Shown here: in pieces, positions 13,501 through 25,500 of the stretch
Layout of the letters: every line of letters starts with the position of its first letter
Numbering within the stretch: position 1 is the stretch's first letter
From: Pollenia angustigena
Taxonomy: Eukaryota > Arthropoda > Insecta > Diptera > Polleniidae
Direction of reading: 5' to 3'
Length of the DNA: 64,000 nucleotides
Assembly: GCA_930367215.1 (NCBI GenBank)
Contig: OV884060.1
Span: 177,703,253-177,767,252 of the forward strand
The notes under the pieces: model-generated
Told to the model about the DNA's origin: nothing
Databases searched by the model: none
What the model saw: only the letters and a program-made list of their open reading frames with translations
Made by a program: the position numbers and the translations under genes

Positions 13501-16500
13501 AAGTATCACACTTAATATGTTTATTCCGCAAATAAATTCAAAAGTTCTAAGTGAGTTCCTTAATATGAGGCTCTTGATGAAGTATCTCTACCTTTCCACT
13601 CAGATATTTTTTCCAAAGCTTCTACTATATGATGTACACTTGTTGCAAAGTGTAAAGCTGAGTCGTGACGGTCCACCCATCTTGTCTCGCATAATGTAGA
13701 GAGTTTGGCTCCCAAATACTTTACTAAAAACGTGTTTTGCCTGATTTACGGGAAATAGCAAGGCGTTTGTTTCGCATTTGTCGCGGTTTCCAGAATTTTT
13801 TAACAGCTTCATTTTCTGCTGACATCAAACGACATCCATCAGTTCCAACTCCTATACAATTTTTTAGGTCAAGACTAAAATTTGTCAAAGTTTTAAGAAC
13901 TGTTGATGATAGTGCCATCGCATCAATTGTCACATCAGTGTCATTATCAATATCCTGTGAAGGCTCTTCAAATGCTTTTACAACAAAGCCAAAACAATTC
14001 TTGCCTAACAACTTTTTGTTGTATGTTAAAATATTTTAAAGATAAGAAAATCTGGCTTTTCCCCGACAAATCCGTGCGTTCGTCAAAAATTATCGAATAG
14101 GATTTTTTTCATATAACGCATATACTTATACATAAATATTGCAAATACTAAGGCTTTAATTCAACCGCACGCATTTTCACGTCAAACGTTTACTCTTTGG
14201 TTATACATAGATGGCGCCTGCTGGGATTGAATGTAGAATAATAAGTATTTGAATACAGTAAACTAGATGTTTCATTAAAAATATCTAATAAATAACTATT
14301 AGGATGAAGATTTGGATACTTATTAAAAATTTGGTTAGAGATTCAATAAAAAAAACAAAAAAATACTTATTGAAAATTTCGTTAGAGATTCAATAAAAAA
14401 ACAAAAAAAAACCTTGCTGGGATTTTCAAAAATTTTGTACATTAAAAAAGATAATATTAATGGGTATTCTTGTATTATCGAAATATACAAAACATATTTT
14501 TATAATTTACGGGGGGGAAATTTCCTTATTTCACCCCCCCCCCCCTGAATCCGCGCCTGGTCGTAATAAACGTCAAACTTCATAAAAATACTTTGACGTT
14601 TGGTATAACAAACAATTGTCCAGTGAAGACCCCATGTAAAGATCCTATGAAATTGATATTTATGTTGTATGTATTTGATTTCTTCATCCAAAGAATTAAA
14701 ACAAATCTCATACTCATTTGTTTTTATTGAAATCTTTTAAAGCATTTGAATTAATTAATAAAAAGATTTTTGTTTTAACTATTTATTTAAAATAAATCAA
14801 TATTTGGTTACGTTTAAAAAAAACTTTTCTTTTGTTTAAAAGAGTGGATTTATTGAAGAAAATAATATTTATATAGTCCAAAATGTGGATTATACTAGGT
14901 TTCACTTATTATCCATAAAATGGCTTAAAAAAAATCGGTTATAGTCCAAATTCGCTTATAGTCCACAAAAGTTGTGCAACTATAGTAGTGGACTTAAGCG
15001 AAAAGTACTGTATATATTTTTTTTCTAATTTGGAATCATTCTAAGGGGCTTGCCAAGTGAAAATACGAAAAAAAAATTGCCCATATAACTTGCGGTCACA
15101 CTAGTATACATACACAAAAACAAAGAGCAAAAGAGCATAAAACTAACAAATGCAAACGTAAACAAGCCAATACAATGTCATACGTGCAAAGCTTTCAATG
15201 TAGTAGTGCCCATACCTGATTGTAACTCCCCAGTGGTATGGCGTACTAGCTCAGAACGTGTATATTCGCTAGCTCATTAAAAACTACCGCTAGTCCCACT
15301 ACAATCTACCTCACATGCTTTTGAGTGGCGAATTTAACACGGGGATGTCCTACGAGGTGGCGATGGATCCCTCTCTGCATAATCTCTACCTACCATAAGG
15401 GTTAGCTACTTATATCTTCAAAGCGTGCTAGCAAAAAGCATGCGATTTTGTTGTTGTTCTAATAACGGGATCTATTTCGGATACACATTTTTTTGTGTTG
15501 TCGTTGAAAAAAAATTGTTTTCTGCATTACTTGGAGCTATAGAATTAGCTAGCGAAAAGTGGGTACCTATTTTCAAATGTTAACACTAGATATTGGTGTC
15601 TAGGGAAAGATTTAGGTATGATTTGAATGCCACATCAGTAGACCCTGGTACAAATTGTGTGAAAGTGCTAACTATTTCGCCTGTCATTGGTGGCGATTGC
15701 TACTTTTTATACCACTGGGTCATTATAGGGGTCATTGATTACATTTTAAAACGGTACATGAATTTCTGTAGAAAGCAACAACAAAATTAAAAAATATTTA
15801 TGACTTTGTTTTTGCTTTCAATGTAATTCTTTGGCGTTGCGTCCCAGTGGTATGGCGTACTAGCTCAGAACGTGTATATTCGCTAGCTCATTAAAAACTA
15901 CCGCTAGTCCCACTACAATCTACCTCACATGCTTTTAAGTGGCGAATTTAACACGGGGATGTCCTACGAGGTGGCGATGGATCCCTCTCTGCATAATATC
16001 TACCTACCATAAGGGTTAGCTACTTATATCTTCAAAGCGTGCTAGCAAAAAGCATGCGATTTTGTTGTTGTTCTAATAACGGGATCTATTTCGGATACAC
16101 ATTTTTTTGTGTTGTCGTTGAAAAAAAATTGTTTTCTGCATTACTTGGAGCTATAGAATTAGCTAGCGAAAAGTGGGTACCTATTTTCAAATGTTAACAC
16201 TAGATATTGGTGTCTAGGGAAAGATTTAGGTATGATTTGAATGCCACATCAGTAGACCCTGGTACAAATTGTGTGAAAGTGCTAACTATTTCGCCTGTCA
16301 TTGGTGGCGATTGCTACTTTTTATACCACTGGGGTGTTATATTATTAGGACCTTAATGTTTATTTACGAACACTGGCTTATACATTTATCCCAACGGTAA
16401 AAATAATAAGTAGAGGCCTTTTCGAAGGCCTTATTTAGCAGACACAAGTACTCCTCGCCTTATTCCATACTTATATTTTTACACAGATTGTCATTGGGAG

Positions 16501-19500
16501 CAAGCCCTTCCTCACTCCCTTCTTTTTACACGCATTATAAAAGGCTTGCAGATGAAGGACTTTTAAAAGGGAATATAAAGAATATCTTTTAGCCGAATTG
16601 TGCTTGTATAAAAAAGAATTGTTCCTTTAAAAGATAAAATAATTTCTTTGCAGTTTTGTTTTGCTTTTCATTAAAAGTCAAAATTAAACCATATTTATGC
16701 ATCTTATAACAATGCTTTTCAGTTCCAGTTCCAGTTACATATTTATTTCTTAAAATATTCTTTTAATATGTTGATTTTTTATATTATTCTTTTTAATTTG
16801 ATTTTTCGTTAATTTTTTCCAGTATTATTTGGGAAAACATGGTTTAAATAAAGTTTTCAATAAGAAAACCTACACTATTAATGCTACTTAAACACTAGTT
16901 TTAACTTTTTCTTGATAGTTAAAAACAAATTAATTTCAATACAAAAACTACTCAACTTTACTGTGATCGGCAAAAATACCTTATCTACCGTTAAAAATAC
17001 ATACTTTTACAATAATAAAAAGTTCGTAAAATTTCAAATATTAAATACTTAATAAATTTGCTTTTTTACACAGTAACTCTACTAACTTTTGGGTTGGCAG
17101 CACAGTAATAATGTTTCTAAATTGCACCGTAAAATTTATTTTGATTTGAAATTTTGTAGTTTTTATGCTCTATTAATTGCATTTGTCATTTCTAATAATT
17201 TATTTACTCTTTATTTAATTTTAAATATAATTTACCTTTTTAATTTCGTTTTTTTTTTTTATTTAATTTTTATCATTTAAAACATCAAAAAAATCATTTA
17301 ATAATGCTTTATAGTATTTTTTTTTAGAAAAATTTATTAAATTTTAAATATATATTTTTCTCGTACTTTTTTTGTATTCTTTTCATATTGAAATATACCC
17401 ACGTGGAAACAACAACGTCAATATGAAAATCATTAAAACGTTTGTCCTTTATTGCTTGCATAAAACTCTATCCATTTCTTAAAAAAAAAAAATAAAAACA
17501 AATTCATCCTAATATAAATGTGACCTTAAAAAACCAAATCCAAAAAATCACATTTTGCAGACTAATCCTGCTGTTAAGTCCGCTGTTAAATCGGTGAGTG
17601 GTAAAAAAAAAATAACTTAAAGTAAGGTTTTATAAACAGAAAATATCAATTTTATTAACATTAGCCCTTAACTAATTTAGTTTTTAATTTAGCTAAAACG
17701 TAACATAAAGTAGTTTAACAATTGTATATCCTTAATTATAATTCATTTAATTGTATTTCATGTACAACAGATGATTTCTTAACACTTAAAATTTTTTAAA
17801 AAAACATTTGCAGGTAAAAGAAAGTTCTCAGAGTGCTAAACACGCCTATAAAAACCTAAAATCGAAATTGCGTGATATAACTCCACCACACACCAATGCT
17901 CATAATACCACACATTTTCGCTCTCATTTAACTTCGAATTCGCAGCATGATCGCATAGATGGTGTTGTCTATGGTAAAGATTTACCTATAAAAACGTTTA
18001 TGGGACGACATTCGGCACCCAGTTCTCCTATATTTGGTAAACGTGTAAATGGTGTCGCCGGTAGTTCGGCTGTGGGCTTTCAATACGCTTCCAAAGAACA
18101 AATTACAAGTGCCTCTTTGCATTTGCGTCGTGCTCCAACACCTTTGGCCATGTCCAGCTCGAGTACGCACATACAGTCAAATGGTTTTGCAAAGTCTAAC
18201 ACTGGTTCTTATAATCTTAATAATAATGTAGCGGCCTCATCTCCTACGGTCAGTCCGGCAAGTTCATTATGCTCGTCTGAAATGAATTTGTCGCAGGAAT
18301 TACAAAATCATCCACTATTTAAAACGCCTATTGTGGATAGAAGTGTAAGTAGTAATTTTGGAATTTTAAGAATTCTTGTATAAATGTTATTTGTAAATTT
18401 TTTGTTGTTAGTTTTTTGTTTTGTTTTTTTTTTTTTTTTTAATTTGCCCAGGCGGAGTATACATACATAAGTATTAGATTAGTACGCTAATATGCAAAAA
18501 TATTAATTTAGGAAAATATTAAAGCAAAAAAGAACCGAATAAATGTCGATTTTATGTTTTAGTTCTAAAGTTAGTTTGAGCTTTAAGTTGGTCTTGTATG
18601 TGTGTGAACATACCCGGTGGCGAACGTCATAGTGATTCAGCGTGACAAACGCTGACAATATTAAATCATCGATGGCAAGTGTTGATTTTAGTTTGGTGTC
18701 ATATATGCATTTTTAAAGTATTTGTCCAAACTGTTATAGATGACCAATGTTGATTTTGTCTTGTAGGCGTTCATTTGTTTGTGAGTCCTAATGCTGGGTA
18801 CACACAGTGCAACCTACATGGAAACTGTTTCAATGCAACCTCAAAATATCAAAGCGTTTTGATGTGTATGCAATCTGAAATGAATGAAAATGAATTTAAT
18901 TCACTGGATTGCGTAAACGTGTTGCATAGTGTGTACCCAGCATTACAGACAATATCATCAGCTTTTATTAGTGAATAAATGGAACAGAATAAACAGAAAA
19001 AAGAAACGGTCCGTTATTTCTGATTTATTCATTGACGGAGACATGTAGCAGACAAAGTCCTGCAGTGCTCACTTCGTGATCTATTCATAACAGACAATGC
19101 CGCTAAGTTTTTCCTTTTAAGGAAACAGTGACATTGCAAAGCCGTTGTCATGCATAACTCCCTACATATCAACTTGTTACTGACTCTGGTGCGATTATTC
19201 ATCAATGAAAATGTCATAATGACAATGTCGCTCATAAACGCCACCGGGTATATACTTTTACGTGATTTGCTTTAAGTTATGTTCGAAGGTAAAGGCTTTT
19301 ATAAAATTAACGCAAGATTTAAATTAAAAAGGAAATGCAGTTTCTAATTTCTTTTAACCCACTTACAACTACAATTCGAGTCGGAAGAACCCAACCAATT
19401 GTAGGGGGATGTAAGAAAAGATAAACTCACTGTTTATTGTTGGTGTTTTGTTTAAGCTTTGATATTGTTACAAGTAAGACTTAGAGTGTTTACAATTCTT

Positions 19501-22500
19501 ATTCGCTTGAGGGTTTTATTTGTTTAATACTTTTGGCTTTTCTAAAATTATTGTTTTGTGCCGCAAACGCCACTTTTCTAAATTTATTTTTAAAAAGTAG
19601 CTTTTTGCTCTGCATACGTATTTTTACTGCTGTGTATTGAAATGTTAACATTTTATTTTGCTTTTGCTTAAACTACTTTTTTTCTTTTGGCAATGAAGTA
19701 AAGCAAGAGTTAAATTTATTTTGTACGTTTTTGTATGAAGAATTTTCTTCATTCGCGAACAGTTGCGTGTAGAGCAAAGTAATCTTTCTATATACATATA
19801 TAAAACAGGATGCGTCTATTTATGTATGTAACGTATGGACTCCAAAACGGCTGTGCCGATTTTGATGAAATTTTCAGGGAATCTTCAGAATATTCAGGCG
19901 GGTAACACTGTGAAGTATGATTTTTTTATTTTCGGTCTGCGGGCGGAGGGGCGTGGCAAAGATTTCTGTGCAATGTAAACAGTATATTATGCGCTTATAT
20001 AATTGTTTTACCAGCTTTTGGTCACATCAATACCATTCAAAATTAGCAAAAAGGTCTGTGTTATCGTATGGCAAGATCAAGCAACAGTGGTGGCTGACGA
20101 TATCTTATTTAAAAAGAAATATTTAATTCTTCTAACATAGTGGTTTATTGAATAACGAGAACACGTTTTTCTATAGTATAAAGCGTGGCAAAATCCAATT
20201 TTCATATTGCACCACCAATGACATCTATATCATTTGGAAGATTTTTTCTTTAAAATAATCGCCATGGTCCAACTTAGATTTATACGAAAAGAAAATTTTA
20301 CCCCGCCCACTTTTACGCCCACTTTTTTTGAATTACCTAAAATCAGAAAACGGCTCCATAGATTTGACAAATTTTTCTTTCAAATGTTCGTATTAATCCA
20401 TTTTAAGTTTTCATCGAAAGAAAAATTTATCACGCCTACTTGTACGCCCATTTTTTCTATTAAGCGCATAACTTGAGAACGGCCTGACCGATTTGGACGA
20501 TTTTTTCTATAAAATGATTGTCATGGTCCAACTTAGGTTTTTACGGAAAGAAATGTTTGCCCCGCCCACTTTTTTCGATTTACCTTAAATCAAATAACGG
20601 CTCTATCGATTTGACTAATTTTTCTTTTAAATGTTCGTATTAATCCATTTTACGTTTTCATCGAAAAAAAAAATGTACGACGCCAACTTTTACGCCCACT
20701 TTTTCTATTAAGCGCATAACTTGAGAACGGCTTTACCGATTTGGACGAGTTTGTCTTTAAAATCATCGCCATGGTCCAACTAAGGTTTTTACGGAAAGAA
20801 AATTTTACCCTGCCCTCTTTAACGCCCACTTTTTTGATTTTCCTAAAATCAGAAAACGGCTGCATCGATTTGACTAATTTTTCTTTATGTTCGTATCTTT
20901 TTAACGGATTTTAAAAATCGAACGCAAACATTTTTGCTAATTTGGACAGGACAACGTCTGTCGGGTCAGCTCTAGTACTTAATTAACTTTAAAAAAGTTG
21001 ATATGGAGCAAAATTAATACTTATTGTCTCAGAAACCATAAAAAATTTGGTGAAACCGGTGACAGTTTCAGTTAAAAGGGGCCTATGGGAAAAAATGAGT
21101 TTTGGAGAAAAACAATTTTTAAGTTAGCAAGTTAATTTTTGTCTTATCAAAGGTGTATTTTGAAGCTTACTTATTACAAAAGTAATGCAGGTAGAAAACT
21201 GCGGTTTGCTGCATTAGAAAAAGCATATTGTCATTTTTAAGAATCACCAAAAAAGTAAAAATTTTTAACCAGTGTTGCCAAAAGATTTTTTGAAAAATAC
21301 CTACGCATACTAAAAAAACCGATTTTTCCCAAAACGTTTCAAAAATTTTCCCTACAAAAATCCCTACGCGTTTTACTCATTACAGTATAAGAAACAATAG
21401 TTATAAAAACTAATTTCATTCGCATATGTTTAGTAAAGCTCTAACTAACAACAAAAATAAGTAATAAAACAAAAAAAAAATTTATGTACTTTTTTTTAAA
21501 TGATAAATTTTTTTTAAATTCAATGAAAAAAACAAAAGTTTTAAAAAAAAATATGTACCACCGTATCCATAAACATTTATTAAGTTAAGCAAGCGTTTTT
21601 CAAGTAAAACTTTCATAGAAAATTTTAATACGGCAGGTAATCTTTATATGATCACTTTAATTTAATTCAGGTACAATAGCAATAGGTTATTTTATAAATA
21701 ATCGGCCATGTCATGGCAATCAAAGTCACGTGAAAATGAAATCGAACACATTTTGAAAAATATTTCCTTTTATATACCTGTGCCCATGTTCTGTTACTCT
21801 CGCGTCGAGAAAGTTTTCGATTGAAATGTGTGAAATTAAACAAAAATACCATAAATTGAAACAAACAGCTGTTTTTCTCACTTAACTATGTCTGTAACTT
21901 TTTTTGGCTAGTGCAATCTGTCACGTAAGGAAATTACTAGCCAATGCACAGAAAAAGTGTTTCTGTAACATTTTGGTGAGAAAAGTTCCCGCTTTGAACT
22001 GTCAAATAAACTCACGAATAAAAATGGGGCGAGAAAAAATTTCAACACTAAAAAACAATTAAAAATGCAAAGAATAATAATAATAATATTTTATTCTTGG
22101 CACATTTTTCATTGTTTTATTATTTTGCTTTTAACATTTTTATAAAATATACGAATGTCTTCAAAGCTCGTTTGCAAACAACAAACATTAAAGTCGCTCT
22201 TTACACAATTTGGCATAGCCGACGGTTGTGTTTTCGCCGCCTTCGTTGAAAAATTTTCAATTTAAGTAAATTTTGGTCGCCGTCAACGATATGTGTTACT
22301 GGCGTTCTGAACGTCTGCAATGTCACATCGGCTTCGAGTGCAATATTATGACATTTATAACGTAACGACGTAATCTCTTTTGATAGTTTTCGACATGAGT
22401 TACAGACACAAATTTTTCTCACTTTTCGAGAAACGATGGAATATTTTGTTTCACATCTTTTCGATGCAAGAAGTTCTCACTAAAGTTACAGAACATGGGT

Positions 22501-25500
22501 ACTGAACTACTTTTGAATTCAGGAAAAGCTGCTTTAATTTTAAAATAATTTAATTAAGAATCTTCGTCGATTTCAATTTCACGTTATTTCGATTCCCATG
22601 GCATGGCCGTATATTTATGTATTTCTTCTGAACAGAATTTTCTAAAGTGACCATTAGTATATTCGAAATTAATGCAGCCTCTTCCGTTTTTTTTTTTTCA
22701 AAAATTATCTTATAATATAAATTAAACTTAAAGTTGTGTGGCTCAATTTGTATCGCTTTCTTGTGGTCTCATTGCATCACCATTTGCAATTTGCATTTGG
22801 GTAAAGCAAACTAAATCCGAACCAATTTTGATAAATTTGGAAACACAACCTCATCATTATAGTTTTTCCTTTTACCATTTTTATCGAAAACTGTTTCAAC
22901 TCCATGTTTCAAAACAAATTAGTTTCACAATTTCAGAAAATTAATTTTATGCGATTGTTCTACACTCATACAAAAGATCATTGAGGCTTTAATTAAATTG
23001 TACTCATCTTTTTTTTTTTTGTCCCAAAATATGTTCGAGACTTATGAATTCCATTTCTTTAAATATTAAATCATTAATTAAAATCATTTTTTTGCATTTA
23101 TTTCGTATACAATGCAATATGCGAAAAAATACCTACATTTTGGCGAATATAAAAAATCTGTCCGATTTTCCCTACGCTCCTATTTTAGTAACAAAAACCC
23201 CTACATGTAGGGATTTTTCCCTACTTTTGGCAACACTGCTTTTAACTGAAACTGTATATACTATATATGTAAAATATGTATATATTTAAATTTTTTTTTA
23301 AAGTGGTTGGTAGGCCCAACCAGTACTGAGCTGACGATATGTATCTGAAATTGATAATTTATAGCTTTTTTCTATTTGTTTTTTTTTTTTAATCATAACA
23401 TAATTTGATTTTTTTAATCTAGTTATCAGTTTTCGAAAATAAACCGAACACTATTTAGCGTACGGTGCGGTGCACACATCCAGAAACAATATCTATTTTG
23501 TTTAGAGTTGGTGAATTAGTACACGATAGTAGCAAAAAGTATGTAGTGTTCTGTTTTTCATTATAAAACAGAACAATTGTAGTGATTCTGTATACATACA
23601 TAACCAGCCATGTCACGAGTACAACTCCGTTCGGAAACGTATTTTGGTGCTTTAGAAAATGGCAAAAAAAATTTCGGAATGAAACCAAACGAAATGGGAG
23701 TTTTCTGTATCTGAAAGGCCAAAAAACTATCAAAATACACTTTTTAGCAATAAACAAATGATTTCTTCGGTTCCGAACGGAATTGTACTCTGTGACATGG
23801 CTGAATATTAAAAGTTCTTTAGTGTTTTTTTACATATTTATATCAAGAAATGAGCCAACTAAAAATTTTAACTAGTATTGTTGTTGTTGCTTGGAAAGTT
23901 GCACAAATATCCTGTTTGTATTGTATACATGTTTTGTTTTTGTAAAAAAAAAAATGTTGTTGAAGCAAACAATGTGTTAAACCGAACACAGCGAAGCTTG
24001 TTGTTTTTACGAAAAACTGAACGCAATGAATTGTTCTCATCTTTATGTTGAGTTCGATTAGTAAAATATTTTTTTTGTGTACGAAGATCATAAACAGGGA
24101 AACATCTGAACACTAAAGAACGTAATATAATGTTTATTTTCGATTACTGCTAGTTATTATTATTGTTTAAAATAAGCCTTATTTTCTAGCTTTATATTAG
24201 CTGCAATTGATTTTCAAACGATTTCGTAGTTCTGTACTGTTTCAAAGTCAGTTAAAAATTTAGATTTTTTTTTTTTATCTAATTAGAGTTATAAATTCAA
24301 CTACTCCGCCTTCAAATTTATTAAAGTTTTATGTTTTATTCCTTCAGTAAGATTTTGCCTGTTTAATACAACAAAGCTTTATGTTTAAAAATATCTGTTA
24401 TAACTATCGCTTTAATTGTGCCATAAACATACAAATACGCCCTCACAAATTTGTTCTCGTTTTTTATTTATTATATTTTTTTGAATTATTCTTTTCTTTT
24501 CTATGGTTATTTTGTACGTCTAATGTTGCATAACTTTGTGCGGTCGTCCTATTTCATAAAACATGAACTTCATACAATAATTAAAATTAAAAACAAAAAC
24601 TATAAACATATATTTAATAAATCTAAACAAAAAACAGCTTAAACCATGTCACAGTTTAGAGCCAAATCATCGCATAACGGCCTCGCGTACCGGGGGACCA
24701 GCCCCAGCAAGGCCACCACCACCAGCACCTCATTTATTACAGCTCTATCAGCAACAGCCGCAGCAACAGCAACAACATCTCAATGGCCCAACATATTATA
24801 ATCACCCATACGGTTCACATCCTCGTGTAGAAGGCAAACCACCATTTGTACCCAGACCGGCACAAATTTACATTCCAAAATCAAAATCACAAACCCTTAA
24901 TACTGCCACTATTATTACTACCAACAGCACTACCACCACAGCCACTAGCAATCATTTCACAAATCAACTACAACAGCAACAATTACAACCTTCATACTCA
25001 TCAACTCCCAAAAATCAGTTTATGCTTACAACTGATTCCTCATATGACACACCGCCCGATATGCAATCACCACCGGTACCACCAAGGCGTCAAGCAGCCG
25101 TCACTCCACCCACACCTACACCCTTTAATGGAGGCGGTGCTAATATTTTGTCAAATGCTGTGGCCGCAACAGCTGCTGCCGTTACGGCTGGTATTACGCG
25201 ACTCGAGCGTAATTGTTGGCAGGATTATGCCGAAACCCAATTGATTCAAAATGATTCTTTACGCAGTTCAGCTTCTTCATCATCAAACAATTCAAATACA
25301 TCAAACTCATCATCATCGAGTGCGTCTTTTGTAACGGCCGCTTCTCGCTTTTCACTTTATCAATCATCGCCACCAGGCTGTGAACCGCCTGTACCAGCTC
25401 CTCGTTTAAAAAAAGAGAAAGACAAAGAGGTATACTTTTGAAACAAAACTCTTCTACATCACAGTAATGTTTTCCGATGAATTGTTGTATGGTCCTTAAT

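Larger units (their letters stand above)
11663..15103 (-). mobile_element. hAT transposon, near full length, with decayed transposase
   Basis: Termini TAGGGTGACCG (left) and CGGTCACACTA (right) are imperfect inverted repeats, followed inwards on both sides by a T/A run and GTATTTTCACTTGGC or its complement. A perfect 8-bp duplication GTATACAT flanks it at 11655-11662 and 15104-15111. The interior encodes a hAT-type transposase relic on the minus strand and contains a later 730-bp insertion. Length 3.44 kb is normal for an autonomous hAT element. Confidence 0.88.
2781..17560 (+). other. 14.8-kb DENND1 intron
   Basis: Between the dDENN exon and the microexon. Holds the satellite-like units, mariner relic, Helitron-like fragment, hAT copies, MITEs and the 491-bp pair listed separately. 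Remaining stretches (8510-9290, 9700-9950, 10950-11650 with ATGCTAAA-type repeats, 16340-17560 with a TTTACGAACACTGG fragment of the CAGTGTTCG family) show no coding exons I can support. Confidence 0.7.
18345..24637 (+). other. 6.3-kb DENND1 intron
   Basis: Filled largely by the elements at 18613, 19354, 19795, 21270 and 23427. The last 480 bp (24158-24637) is AT-rich with no repeat recognised, ending in the acceptor. Confidence 0.7.

Noticed and set aside
24655..24660. Alternative acceptor CACAG for the Pro/Gln exon
   Set aside because: It would break phase with the preceding exon, which ends in phase 0.
24846..25244. 132-aa plus frame
   Set aside because: It is a shifted reading of the DENND1 exon 24638-25429, generated by Pro/Gln/Thr repeats.
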